Origin: DASSTJ01 sp035707965
GTDB lineage: Bacteria; Actinomycetota; Actinomycetes; Actinomycetales; Angustibacteraceae
Assembly (NCBI GenBank): GCA_035707965.1
Contig: DASSTJ010000094.1
Span: forward strand, 1-32,450
Length of the DNA stretch: 32,450 nucleotides
Direction: 5' to 3'
Shown here: positions 23,625 to 32,126 of the stretch, piece by piece
Numbering within the stretch: the stretch's first letter is position 1
Layout: the number at the start of each line of letters is the position of its first letter
Position numbers and translations under genes: made by a program
The notes under the pieces: model-generated
Databases searched by the model: none
The model's input: only the letters and a program-made list of their open reading frames with translations
What the model was told of the DNA's origin: nothing

Positions 23625-26600
23625 TCACTCGGGCGCGTCGAGCCCCGCCGGGTCGATGCGTCCGAGTGCGTCGCTGCGGTCCAGGCGACGTCCTGCCTCG
23701 TAGGCAGCGTCGAACGCCTCGCCGATGCAGGTGCGCAGCTGGTCGTGCAGCGCGGCGACGCGAGGGTCGGTGAGGTCGTCCGCGCCCCGCAGCTGCGCGC
23801 ACGCACCCAGGACCTCCGCCGCCACGCGGTGAAGCCCGCGCACGTGCGCCAGGCGCGCCACGGTCACCCCGACGGTCGCGAGGATCGGCATGTCCCGCGT
23901 GGCGAGACCGACCTCGTACGCCTCAACGAGGCTCGCGGTGGCCCGAGCGACCTGTGCGTGGCTCAGGTCGTGGTCGGCCAGCACGGCGAGCCCGATGGCG
24001 TGCGGGTGCCCCCGGTACGGCTGGGCTACGGGAGCGATCTGCGCGCGCAGCCGCTCGATCAGGGCGCCCGTGCTGAAGTCGTCCCCCATGGCCGAGGAGA
24101 CAGTGATCTGACCGATGAGCAGCAGCGTGTCGTCGAGGCGGCTCCGACCGGTGTACTCGCCGGCTTCGCGCAGGGCCTGCAGGGCCTCGTCGTGCCGGCC
24201 GAGGCGCGCGAGCACGCCGGCCAGGCGCATCTTGAGCATCCCGGTGTCGCCGCGCGCACCCAGCTCGTCGAGGTGCTGCGAGGCCTGCCGGTAGGCCTCG
24301 ACGGCTCCTTCCAGGTCGCCGTCCAGCGTGCGGACGAGCGCCAGGCTCGCGAGCGTTCCGGCCAGCCCCCAGCGGTCGCCGATCGTCGAGAACTCCTCGA
24401 GCGCCGTGGTGGCCTCAGAACGCATGGTCTCCAGGTCGCCGTCGTTCTCGGCGACGTTGGCGGCGATGACGTGCACGGCCGCGCGCACCCACGCGTCCCC
24501 GCGCTCGAGCGCCTCCTCGATCCGCGCCTTCAACGCCTCCGCGTCAGCCGAGAAGATCGACAGGACGGGCCGCAGCAGCAGGGCCAACGGCTCGTCGCCG
24601 ACATCGGCGCTGGCGATCCGCGCGTCCAGGTCGGCCATGGTGCGCGTCATCGACGTCAGGTCCAGGTCGTCGCTGCGCTCCCCAGCCATCGAGCTGATGG
24701 TGTGCGCGACCTCCGCCACGGCACGGCGTCCCGGCGTCACGTCGCCGGGCACCGCCAGCGCGAACCCCAACCAGCTCGCCGCCTCGCCGTGGCTGCCGAG
24801 CAGCGTCCAGTACCAGGTGAGCCGGATGGCGAGGTCGACGGCGGCCTGAGCCTCCCCGTTGTCGCCGAGGAACTTCAGCGCGGCCAGCACGTTGTCGCGC
24901 TCAGCCTCGAGCACCGCCAGCCAGTGCAGCTGGTCTCGGTGGCGCAGGTGCGGGTCCGCCTCGTGGACCAGGGCGGTGAAGTAGCCCGCGTGCGCGGCGC
25001 GGGCGGCGTGCACCTCGCCGCGCACGGCGAGCTGCTCGACGCAGAACTCCCGGATGGTCTCGAGCATGCGGTACCGGACGCCGGGGCCGTCGGTGAGCTG
25101 CAGGAGGCTCTTGTCGACCAGCGCGTCCAGAAGGGCGGGCAGGGCAGCCTCGCGCAGCTGCGTGCCGGCGCAGACGGCGGCCGCGCTCGCCGGGGTCGCG
25201 CCGGACGGGAAGACAGCCAGACGCTCGGCCAGCAGCCGCTCGTCCTCGCTGAGCAGGTCCCAGCTCCACTGCACGACCGCTCGCAGGGTGCGGTGCCGGG
25301 GCAGAGCCGTCCGGCTGCCACCGGTCAGCAGGGTGAACCGGTCACCGAGCCGGGCAGCGATCTCTGACACCGGCAGCACACGCAGCCGAGCCGCTGCCAG
25401 CTCGATGGCGAGCGGGAGACCGTCGAGGCGGCGCACGATCTCGACCACGTCGTCCACGGTGGTGTCGTCGACATGGAAGTCGGCCCGGACCGACGAGGCG
25501 CGGTCGGCGAAGAGCTGCACCGCCTCGTGCTCGGCGGCCTCGGCCGCGGTGCTCCCGGTTTGCGGCAGCTCGAGAGAGCGCAGCACGCACAGCGACTCTC
25601 CGCCGATGCCGAGCGGCTCGCGGCTGGTCGCGAGCACCCGCAGCCCGGGGCAGCGGGCCAGGAGGGTGTCCGCCACGTCGGCCACCCCGTCGACGAGGTG
25701 CTCGCAGTTGTCCACGACGAGCAGGCACGTGGCGTCGGCGAGAGCGTCGAGAAGCCGCTCGAGCGCGTCGCGCGTGCGGCGCTCCGGTCGCCGCTCCAGG
25801 AGCGCGTTCTCGCGCAGCCCGAGCGAGCCGAGCACCGTCGGCGCGATGTCGACCACGTCGGTCACCGGCGCCAGCTCGACGAACCACACGCCGTCCGGCA
25901 TACGGTCGACCCAGGTCGACGCCACCCGCGACGACAACCTCGTCTTCCCGGCGCCGCCCGGCCCCACGATCGTCGTGAGCCGACCTGTGGCCACGAGCTC
26001 GTCGACCCGCCTCACCTCGTCGTCCCGGCCGATGAAGCTGCTCAGCTCGGTGCGGAGGTTGGTGCGACGCGTCGTGCGCTGGCCGCCAGGGGCCGGGCCG
26101 CCGGAGCGCAGCAGCTGCAGGTGCTGCTGCTGCAGGGCGGGGGAGGGATCGGTGCCGAGCTGGTCGGCCAGGTAGGACCGCTGCCGCTCGAAGGCCGCGA
26201 GCGCCTCAGCCGCCCGGCCGCTGCTCGCGAGCGCCGTCATCAGCTGCCCGGTGAACCGCTCCCGCAGCGGGTGCGCTTCCACGAGCTGCTCGAGCTCGGG
26301 CACCACCTCTGCGGCCCGACCCAGGGCCAGGTCGGCGTCGACCCGGTCGGCGAGGACGTCGAGCCGCTGCTGCTCCCACCGTGCGGCGAGGCCGATCGCA
26401 TACTCCGCGTCGTCCGCGTCCTGCAGCGCCGGTCCACGCCAGAGGTCCAGCGCCTCCCGCAGGTCGTGCGCGGCACCGGCGGCGTCTCCGGCCGCGAGCA
26501 TCCGCCGTCCGTTCGCCGACAGCTGCGCGAACCGGTGCACGTCGACGTCCCGCGCGTCCACCGCGAGGCGGTAGCCGCCGGACACCTGCTGCACGAGCCC

Positions 26601-26828
26601 GCCGTCGGCGAGGGCCCGGCGGAGCCGCGACACCAGCGACTGCAGGGCGTTCGGCACCTCGGCCGGGGGGTCCTCGCCCCAGATCGCGTCGACCAGCTCG
26701 CCAGGCGACACGGTGCGACCCGCGTCGACCGCCAGCCTCACGAGGAGCCGGCGCAGTCGCGCGCCGGTGACGGGCAGCACCCGGGTGTCGTCGCGGGCCT
26801 CGACCGGTCCGAGGATCGCCAGCTGCAC
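23625..26828 (-). CDS. AfsR/SARP-type regulator with BTAD, NB-ARC and TPR-like domains
   Basis: 1067 residues from GTG 26828, where the protein begins LAILGPVEARDD as family members usually do; GTG 26885 would add 19 atypical residues. Residues 1-75 are an OmpR-like winged HTH and 78-230 the bacterial transcriptional activation domain. An NB-ARC/STAND ATPase follows with P-loop GPGGAGKT (289-296), VVDNCEH (D373) and GLPLA (470-474). The last 450 residues are helical TPR-like repeats. The protein senses an unknown signal, probably via its repeats, and activates transcription after ATP-dependent oligomerisation. No polyketide or peptide cluster is nearby; the convergent exporter is the nearest candidate target. 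Confidence 0.92.
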   Translation of the reverse strand: MQLAILGPVEARDDTRVLPVTGARLRRLLVRLAVDAGRTVSPGELVDAIWGEDPPAEVPNALQSLVSRLRRALADGGLVQQVSGGYRLAVDARDVDVHRFAQLSANGRRMLAAGDAAGAAHDLREALDLWRGPALQDADDAEYAIGLAARWEQQRLDVLADRVDADLALGRAAEVVPELEQLVEAHPLRERFTGQLMTALASSGRAAEALAAFERQRSYLADQLGTDPSPALQQQHLQLLRSGGPAPGGQRTTRRTNLRTELSSFIGRDDEVRRVDELVATGRLTTIVGPGGAGKTRLSSRVASTWVDRMPDGVWFVELAPVTDVVDIAPTVLGSLGLRENALLERRPERRTRDALERLLDALADATCLLVVDNCEHLVDGVADVADTLLARCPGLRVLATSREPLGIGGESLCVLRSLELPQTGSTAAEAAEHEAVQLFADRASSVRADFHVDDTTVDDVVEIVRRLDGLPLAIELAAARLRVLPVSEIAARLGDRFTLLTGGSRTALPRHRTLRAVVQWSWDLLSEDERLLAERLAVFPSGATPASAAAVCAGTQLREAALPALLDALVDKSLLQLTDGPGVRYRMLETIREFCVEQLAVRGEVHAARAAHAGYFTALVHEADPHLRHRDQLHWLAVLEAERDNVLAALKFLGDNGEAQAAVDLAIRLTWYWTLLGSHGEAASWLGFALAVPGDVTPGRRAVAEVAHTISSMAGERSDDLDLTSMTRTMADLDARIASADVGDEPLALLLRPVLSIFSADAEALKARIEEALERGDAWVRAAVHVIAANVAENDGDLETMRSEATTALEEFSTIGDRWGLAGTLASLALVRTLDGDLEGAVEAYRQASQHLDELGARGDTGMLKMRLAGVLARLGRHDEALQALREAGEYTGRSRLDDTLLLIGQITVSSAMGDDFSTGALIERLRAQIAPVAQPYRGHPHAIGLAVLADHDLSHAQVARATASLVEAYEVGLATRDMPILATVGVTVARLAHVRGLHRVAAEVLGACAQLRGADDLTDPRVAALHDQLRTCIGEAFDAAYEAGRRLDRSDALGRIDPAGLDAPE

Positions 26829-26913
26829 CCGGTCACTCTTCCAGACGTGCCCGGCCGGCTGGGCGCCCACGGTCCGACGTCCCACCTGGTGACCCCCGCA
26901 CTTGTGGTGAGTT

Positions 26914-26945
26914 TGGCACCCTTGCGATCGCTCGGATGGGTGCCA
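26914..26945. promoter_or_regulatory. Inverted repeat TGGCACCC-N16-GGGTGCCA
   Basis: Perfect 8-bp arms lie in the 149-bp gap upstream of the SARP gene and downstream of the Lrp gene. The spacer contains the palindrome GCGATCGC (26924-26931). There is no T tract on either strand, so an operator for the SARP gene is as likely as an lrp terminator. Confidence 0.4.
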
Positions 26946-26977
26946 TACGCATCAGAAGTCGTAGCGGCAGGAGGTGT

Positions 26978-27466
26978 TCAGGACGGCGCTGCCGAGCGGA
27001 CGAGGGGAAGCACCCGGTGCTCCAGGACGCAGGCGAGCGCCACGACGGTCGACGTCCGCACGATGTCGCCGTCCGCGACGAGGTCGTCGATGACGCGCTG
27101 CAGGTCGTCGTTGTCGCGGGCCACGAGGCGGCACAGCAGGTCGCCCTGGCCGGTGATCGTGTGAACCTCGAGCACCTCCGGGATCGACCGCAGGTGCACG
27201 GTGACGCGGTCACGGGCGCCCTGCCGGATCTCGAGGTTGACGAAGGCGGTCACCACGTAGCCGAGCCCGGCCGGGTCGACCACGGGGGCGAAGCTGCTGA
27301 TGACGCCGCGGGCGACGAGCCGGTCGAGCCTGGCCTGCACGGTGCCGCGGGCGACGCCGAGGCGCCGGGACGTCTCGAGCACCCCGATCCTGGGCTCGGC
27401 GGCGAGCAGCTCGATGAGACGGGCGTCGAGAGCGTCGATCGCGGGCCGGCTGGGGTCCGACGTCAT
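26978..27466 (-). CDS. Lrp/AsnC-family transcriptional regulator
   Basis: 162 residues. The HTH spans about 8-60 (IDALDARLIELLAAEPRIGV, then TSRRLGVARGTVQARLDRL). The RAM/ligand domain covers 70-150 (VTAFVNLEI, VLEVHTITGQGDLLCRLVARD). ATG 27466 has AGGA eight bases upstream. It is divergent from hpd across 215 bp, and a possible -10 of its own (AATACT, 27491-27496) is overlapped by a TTGC-N4-GCAA repeat. Lrp/AsnC proteins usually bind amino acids and regulate neighbours, so a tyrosine- or phenylalanine-responsive regulator of hpd and of itself is a fair inference. Confidence 0.9.
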   Translation of the reverse strand: MTSDPSRPAIDALDARLIELLAAEPRIGVLETSRRLGVARGTVQARLDRLVARGVISSFAPVVDPAGLGYVVTAFVNLEIRQGARDRVTVHLRSIPEVLEVHTITGQGDLLCRLVARDNDDLQRVIDDLVADGDIVRTSTVVALACVLEHRVLPLVRSAAPS

Positions 27467-27490
27467 GGGGCGGTCCTGAACATGCTGACC

Positions 27491-27506
27491 AGTATTGCGG
27501 ATGCAA
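27491..27506. promoter_or_regulatory. lrp/hpd divergent control region
   Basis: The 215-bp gap (27467-27681) holds AATACT on the minus strand, a plausible -10 for lrp, overlapped by TTGC-GGAT-GCAA (27495-27506), a small inverted repeat compatible with Lrp binding. No confident hpd promoter was found; TACAAC at 27521-27526 is a weak -10 candidate on the plus strand. Confidence 0.35.
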
Positions 27507-27681
27507 CGCTGAGCAGGCTGTACAACATGCGCAGACCAAGGTCCCGCGATTGCCGACGGACGGCGAGCAGCATCATCCTGCAGACCAGGCAGCCGCCGCA
27601 TGCGGGCCGCCGCCGCTCCCGCTCCGCACTCTCGGGGCGGCGCCCACGCCCGGAGCACCCGCCGACGCTCGAGGAGACCTC

Positions 27682-28911
27682 ATGACGACCCAGACCCCCC
27701 AGCAGGCCGACAGCCGCATCGCGCTCACGAGTGACGAGCGCGCAGCCGACCTGGACCTGCAGCAGCTCAAGCAGCTGGTCGGGCTCGTGGAGTACGACGA
27801 GAGCACCGACCCGTTCCCCGTGACGGGCTGGGACGCCGTCGTGTTCGTGGTCGGCAACGCCACGCAGACCGCGCACTACTACCAGTCCGCGTACGGCATG
27901 GAGCTCGTCGCCTACTCCGGCCCGGAGACTGGCAACCGGGACCACAAGTCGTTCGTGCTGAAGTCCGGCTCCTGCCGGTTCGTGATCAAGGGCGGCGTCG
28001 CGCCGGACAGCCCGCTGCTCGACCACCACCGCGCCCACGGTGACGGCGTCGTCGACATCGCGCTCGAGGTGCCGGACGTCGACAAGTGCATCGCCCAGGC
28101 GAAGGCGGCCGGTGCGACCGTGCTGGAGGAGCCGCACGACGTCAGCGACGAGCACGGCACGGTGCGGATGGCCGCCATCGCGGCCTACGGCGACACGCGT
28201 CACTCGCTGGTGCAGCGGGGCGACTACTCCGGTCCGTACCTGCCCGGTTACGTGGCCCGCACCTCCACTTTCGAGAAGCGGCCAGGTGCACCCAAGCGCA
28301 TGTTCCAGGCCCTCGACCACGTCGTCGGCAACGTCGAGCTCGGCAAGATGGACGACTGGGTCGCGTTCTACAACAAGGTGATGGGCTTCGTGAACATGGC
28401 GGAGTTCATCGGCGACGACATCGCCACCGACTACTCGGCGCTGATGAGCAAGGTGGTCGCGAACGGCAACCACCGCGTGAAGTTCCCGCTGAACGAGCCG
28501 GCTGTCGCCAAGCGCAAGTCGCAGATCGACGAGTTCCTCGAGTTCTACCGTGGTCCGGGCGCGCAGCACCTGGCGCTCGCGACGAACGACATCCTCGGCA
28601 CGGTCGACGCGATGCGCGCCGAGGGCGTCGAGTTCCTCGACACCCCGGACTCGTACTACTCGGACCCGGAGCTGCGCGCCCGGATCGGCGAGGTGCGTGT
28701 ACCGATCGAGGAGCTGCGCAAGCGCGGCATCCTCGTGGACCGGGACGAGGACGGCTACCTGCTGCAGATCTTCACGCGGCCCGTCGGTGACCGGCCGACG
28801 GTGTTCTTCGAGCTGATCGAGCGCCATGGCTCCCTCGGCTTCGGCAAGGGCAACTTCAAGGCGCTGTTCGAGGCCATCGAGCGTGAGCAGGAGCGCCGCG
28901 GCAACCTCTGA
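27682..28911 (+). CDS. hpd: 4-hydroxyphenylpyruvate dioxygenase
   Basis: 409 residues with GAGGAGA before ATG 27682. Two glyoxalase-fold halves are present. The iron(II) ligands are visible: His213 in LDHVVGNV, His296 in QHLALAT, and Glu377 in FFELIER. The C-terminal GSLGFGKGNFKALFEAIE is the family's active-site-closing helix. It converts 4-hydroxyphenylpyruvate (from tyrosine transamination) and O2 to homogentisate and CO2. Divergent from an Lrp/AsnC gene, and followed by a nested hairpin, so it is probably transcribed alone. fahA and hmgA, the later steps, are 1-3 kb downstream. All ligands are intact and the length is normal for actinobacterial Hpd. Confidence 0.97.
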   Translation: MTTQTPQQADSRIALTSDERAADLDLQQLKQLVGLVEYDESTDPFPVTGWDAVVFVVGNATQTAHYYQSAYGMELVAYSGPETGNRDHKSFVLKSGSCRFVIKGGVAPDSPLLDHHRAHGDGVVDIALEVPDVDKCIAQAKAAGATVLEEPHDVSDEHGTVRMAAIAAYGDTRHSLVQRGDYSGPYLPGYVARTSTFEKRPGAPKRMFQALDHVVGNVELGKMDDWVAFYNKVMGFVNMAEFIGDDIATDYSALMSKVVANGNHRVKFPLNEPAVAKRKSQIDEFLEFYRGPGAQHLALATNDILGTVDAMRAEGVEFLDTPDSYYSDPELRARIGEVRVPIEELRKRGILVDRDEDGYLLQIFTRPVGDRPTVFFELIERHGSLGFGKGNFKALFEAIEREQERRGNL

Positions 28912-28926
28912 CCTCGGGCTCTCCTC

Positions 28927-28972
28927 GACCGGTGCAGCCACGTGTCCCATCCGACACGAGGGTGCACCGGTC
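28927..28972 (+). terminator. Nested hairpin downstream of hpd
   Basis: Outer arms GACCGGTGCA (28927-28936) and TGCACCGGTC (28963-28972) match perfectly over 10 bp. Inside lies a second stem, CGTGTC (28941-28946) and GACACG (28953-28958), with loop CCATCC. It begins 15 bp after the hpd stop. There is no T tract. Confidence 0.65.
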
Positions 28973-29012
28973 AGTGGGCGGGTGGTCGCTGGCGGCCTGA
29001 GACGATAGGGGT

Positions 29013-29882
29013 ATGACCTCGTCCAACGCCGGCTGGTACCCGGACCCGCAGGACGCGAGCCTGATGCGCTGGTGGGACGGGTCCGCCTGGACGGACGACG
29101 TCTACGAGCGCACCGAGCCGCTCGGCGGCCCGCTGGACCAGCGGTCGCCGTTCGGCCACGCGCACCACCCGCAGACGGGGGCGTCGAGGTCGCCGGTGAG
29201 CACGTCCGGCGGGGCGGGCACGGAGGCGCGGGGGCACTCGCAGCGCACCTCCCAGCACGCCGACCCGTACCTGCGAGGCCCGAAGAGCGAGCAGCCCGGT
29301 GACCGCCGCTGGAGCTACCCGTCGGCACCCTCGGCGCCCGGGGGCGCCGTCCGCGCCGCCCCGAGGACCCCGGACGACGTCCCGCTGGCGTCGTGGGGCC
29401 TTCGCGCCGCCGCCCGGATCATGGACGGCGTCGTCGTGTCGCTCATCGCGCTGGTGATCGCGTTCCCCACGGTGGCCGACATCGTGCGCCAAGCCTGGGA
29501 CGACGCCGAGCGGGCCACGCAGGCTGGCGGGTCCACGACACCGCTGCTGACCGACCCGACGATGCTCGAGCACATCGCCTACGTGACGTTCGTGCAGCTG
29601 CTGGTCGGCCTGGCCTACGAGATGGGCTTCCTGCTCTGGAAGGCAGGCACGCCGGGCAAGCTCGCGCTCGGGTTGCGGGTGCGCCGCTGGGACGCCGGCC
29701 AACGGCTCACGCCCACCGTCGTCGTCCGGCGCTGGATCGCCTACCAGGGCGCCCAGGCCCTGCCGTACATCGGCACGCCGTACCTCGTCGTCGACCTGTT
29801 GTGGCCGGTGCGCGACGCTCGTCGCCAGGCGCTCCACGACAAGTTCGCGCGCACCTGCGTGGTGAACGTCCGCGGACGGTGA
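29013..29882 (+). CDS. DUF2510 and RDD-family membrane protein
   Basis: 289 residues. Residues 5-30 (NAGWYPDPQDASLMRWWDG) are a DUF2510 module. A Pro/Ser/Gly-rich linker of about 100 residues leads to a C-terminal RDD domain with about three hydrophobic segments (about 138-155, 190-205 and 248-265), beginning ASWGLRAAARIMDG, with GTPGKLALGLRVRR and a final ALHDKFARTCVV. Both domains are common in actinobacteria and have no firm function; RDD proteins have been linked to transport. The ribosome site is not clear (AGGGG is only one base from the ATG). It sits between hpd and the convergent fahA (6-bp gap) without an evident role in tyrosine breakdown. Confidence 0.88.
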   Translation: MTSSNAGWYPDPQDASLMRWWDGSAWTDDVYERTEPLGGPLDQRSPFGHAHHPQTGASRSPVSTSGGAGTEARGHSQRTSQHADPYLRGPKSEQPGDRRWSYPSAPSAPGGAVRAAPRTPDDVPLASWGLRAAARIMDGVVVSLIALVIAFPTVADIVRQAWDDAERATQAGGSTTPLLTDPTMLEHIAYVTFVQLLVGLAYEMGFLLWKAGTPGKLALGLRVRRWDAGQRLTPTVVVRRWIAYQGAQALPYIGTPYLVVDLLWPVRDARRQALHDKFARTCVVNVRGR

Positions 29883-29888
29883 GGGTAG

Positions 29889-31100
29889 TCAGCGCGCCGG
29901 TGTGATGGTGCCGCGCACCTCGCCGAGGGCGATGCGTCCGCCGCTGGCGCCCGGAGCGGTTGCCCGCAGGACGACGGTGTCGCCGTCCTCGAGGAACCCA
30001 CGGCTCGAGCCGTCGGACAGCGTCAGCGGCTCGGTGCCGTTCCACGTCAGCTCCAGCAGCGAGCCGCGCTGGTCGCGATCGGCTCCCGACACCGTCCCGC
30101 TGGCGAACAGGTCGCCGGTGCGCAGGCTGGCGCCGTTGACCGTCAGGTGGGCGAGCATCTGCGCGGGGGACCAGTACATCTCCCCGAATGGGGGTCGCGC
30201 GACGACCTCGCCGTTGAGCTCGACCTCGATCGCCAGGTCGAACCCGAAGAGGCCCGAACCGTTGCCGCGCAAGTAGTCCAGCGGCTCCGGCGCCTGCTGC
30301 GCGAGAGGGACGCGTGCCGCCTGCAGGGCCTCGACGGGAGTGACCCACGCCGAGACCGACGTGGCGAACGACTTGCCGAGGAACGGGCCGAGTGGCACGT
30401 ACTCCCAGGCCTGGATGTCGCGGGCGCTCCAGTCGTTGAGCAGCACCACTCCGAACACGTGGTCGTCGAAGGCGTCGACGCTCACGCGCTCGCTCATCGG
30501 GCTCGGCCCACCGACCACGAAGCCGATCTCGGCCTCGATGTCGAGCCGCACGCTCGGGCCGAACGTGGGAGAGACGTCGGCCGGCGCCTTGCGCTGGCCC
30601 GTGGGGCGGACGATGTCCGTGCCGCTCACGACCACGGTGCCGGCGCGCCCGTGGTAGCCGATCGGCAGGTGCTTCCAGTTCGGCGTCAGCGCGTTGCCGT
30701 CCGGACGGAAGATGTGGCCGACGTTCGTGGCGTGCGACTCGCTGGCGTAGAAGTCGACGTAGTCGGCGACCTCGAAGGGCAGGTGCAGCCGCACGTCGTC
30801 CAGGGGCACGAGGTGCGGGGAGACGACGTCGGCGCCCGTCGGCTGGGTGAGCAGCTCGGTCAGCCAGCTGCGCATCGCCGCCCAGGTGGCGCGCCCCTGC
30901 GCCATGAACGGGTTGAGCGTCGGCTGGGCGAAGAGCTCCGCGCCCTCGAGGGCCTCCGTCGCAGCCACGGGGGCCAGGTCGACGACCCGGTCGCCGACGC
31001 GAACGCCGACGCGCGGCGCCTCACCGACCGTGGAGAAGACGCCGTACGGCAAGTTGTCGAGGCCGAACAGCGTGTCGTGGGGCAGGTTGAGCCAGGTCAC
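29889..31100 (-). CDS. fahA: Fumarylacetoacetase
   Basis: 403 residues. It has the FAH N-domain and a full catalytic domain: DFYASESHATNVG gives D116 and catalytic H123; LDIEAE gives E189 and E191; LNDWSARDIQ gives D223; and K243 follows in GKSF. These sit exactly ten residues before the mouse FAH metal and catalytic residues (D126, H133, E199, E201, D233, K253), so the enzyme should be active. It hydrolyses fumarylacetoacetate to fumarate and acetoacetate, the last step of tyrosine breakdown. GTG 31100 overlaps the stop of the upstream uncharacterised gene by 4 bp (GTGA), implying translational coupling. Confidence 0.97.
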   Translation of the reverse strand: MTWLNLPHDTLFGLDNLPYGVFSTVGEAPRVGVRVGDRVVDLAPVAATEALEGAELFAQPTLNPFMAQGRATWAAMRSWLTELLTQPTGADVVSPHLVPLDDVRLHLPFEVADYVDFYASESHATNVGHIFRPDGNALTPNWKHLPIGYHGRAGTVVVSGTDIVRPTGQRKAPADVSPTFGPSVRLDIEAEIGFVVGGPSPMSERVSVDAFDDHVFGVVLLNDWSARDIQAWEYVPLGPFLGKSFATSVSAWVTPVEALQAARVPLAQQAPEPLDYLRGNGSGLFGFDLAIEVELNGEVVARPPFGEMYWSPAQMLAHLTVNGASLRTGDLFASGTVSGADRDQRGSLLELTWNGTEPLTLSDGSSRGFLEDGDTVVLRATAPGASGGRIALGEVRGTITPAR

Positions 31101-32044
31101 GAGGTCTCCTTCGCGGTCGGCCGGTCGAGGTCCCCTCGCCTCAGCAGGCCCAGGGTAACGAGATCCGTCAGGGGGTCGGTCACCCCGCAGCAGCCGAACG
31201 ACACGAACAGCTCGCGCACCCGGCAGACGACCTCGTCGTCGAGGGCGGCGAGTCGCGCCGCGACCCGGGCGGGGTCGCGGTCGCGGAGCAGGGCGGCCAC
31301 GTCGGCCTCGGGCGCCCCGTCGAGCCCGGCCGCGACGGCCGTCATCACGTTCGCGACGCCGTGCTGCTCGAGGTCCTCGCCGCCGTCGCCCGCGCCGACC
31401 GCCGTGTGCCGGACGGCGTGGTGCAGGCCGGCGGTCAGCTTGAAGGGCAGCCGGCGCTCGACGCAGCCGAGCAGGAAGCGCGCCACCTGGCGCTCATCCG
31501 GGAAGGCCTGCGGCAGGACCCCGCCGGTACGGTACTTCGCCCGCCCGCCTGCTGCGGTCACGTCGTCCAGGCGGCGGCCGACGCTCCCGTCCGCCGTCGA
31601 GCCGGCCGGCACCTCGCACCAGGCGACCGCTGCGGCGCCGCGTGCCACGCCCGACAACCCCTGCGCGCGTGCCCGGTCGCCGACCAGCTGCTCCAGCGCC
31701 GTCACCACCGCCCGGTCGTCCTGCTGGACGAGGTCCACCGCCCGCGCCACGTCGCCGGCAGACGCGTCCGGGGGGCACACGAGCCCGACGGCCAGGCCCT
31801 CGCCGCGCACCAGCAGCTCGTGCAGCCCCGGCGCGTCTGAGAGCCGGACGAGCAGGGGTCCGACGGCCGGCGCGTACCAGGACGAGCGGTGCGCTCGGTG
31901 CTGCTCGACCGCCTGGGGAAGCGGTGCGTTGCCCGGGGGGAAGACCGCCGCGTCGTCCACCAGCCTGCGGGTGAGCGGTCCGTCCGCCGACCGTGCGAGA
32001 GCAGGGGAGTCAGGTGAGGTGCCAGCCGGCCGCGTGGTTGACAT
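31097..32044 (-). CDS. Uncharacterised protein coupled to fahA
   Basis: 315 residues from ATG 32044; an in-frame extension to 32089 looks non-coding and lies upstream of the -10 box. I do not recognise the family. Motif-like stretches are DDAAVFPPGNAP (30-41), AWCEVP with E144, KYRTGG (170-175), FKLTAGLHHAVRH (201-213) and SFGCCGVTDPLTDL (282-295). The alternating strand-helix pattern with Lys, Glu and His clusters at strand ends would suit a TIM-barrel enzyme, but that is inference. There are no membrane segments or signal peptide. It overlaps fahA by 4 bp and is divergent from hmgA, so it is very likely part of the homogentisate pathway. Maleylacetoacetate isomerase is the step not otherwise visible. 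Confidence 0.8.
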   Translation of the reverse strand: MSTTRPAGTSPDSPALARSADGPLTRRLVDDAAVFPPGNAPLPQAVEQHRAHRSSWYAPAVGPLLVRLSDAPGLHELLVRGEGLAVGLVCPPDASAGDVARAVDLVQQDDRAVVTALEQLVGDRARAQGLSGVARGAAAVAWCEVPAGSTADGSVGRRLDDVTAAGGRAKYRTGGVLPQAFPDERQVARFLLGCVERRLPFKLTAGLHHAVRHTAVGAGDGGEDLEQHGVANVMTAVAAGLDGAPEADVAALLRDRDPARVAARLAALDDEVVCRVRELFVSFGCCGVTDPLTDLVTLGLLRRGDLDRPTAKETS

Positions 32045-32051
32045 GACGCCG

Positions 32052-32080
32052 AGCCTAGCGCGACCGTGTACTCCTGACAG
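32052..32080 (-). promoter_or_regulatory. Promoter of the uncharacterised gene-fahA operon
   Basis: On the minus strand -35 CTGTCA (32075-32080), a 17-bp spacer and -10 TAGGCT (32052-32057) are followed 7 nt later by ATG 32044, so the transcript should be leaderless. The same bases read on the plus strand give CTGACA (32074-32079), a possible -35 for hmgA. Confidence 0.55.
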
Positions 32081-32088
32081 GACGCGCA

Positions 32089-32105
32089 CGTCCGATCATC
32101 GGACG
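32089..32105. promoter_or_regulatory. 17-bp perfect palindrome between the divergent hmgA and fahA units
   Basis: CGTCCGAT-C-ATCGGACG has perfect 8-bp arms. It lies 21 bp before the hmgA ATG and just upstream of the -35 of the opposing promoter, so a bound repressor or activator could control both units. No regulator gene adjoins it. Confidence 0.6.
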
Positions 32106-32126
32106 GACCACACGAAGGGCTGTTTC

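Noticed and set aside
26914..26945. A CIRCE-like heat shock operator.
   Set aside because: The arms resemble the CIRCE half-site, but the spacer is 16 bp rather than 9 and the downstream gene is not a chaperone.
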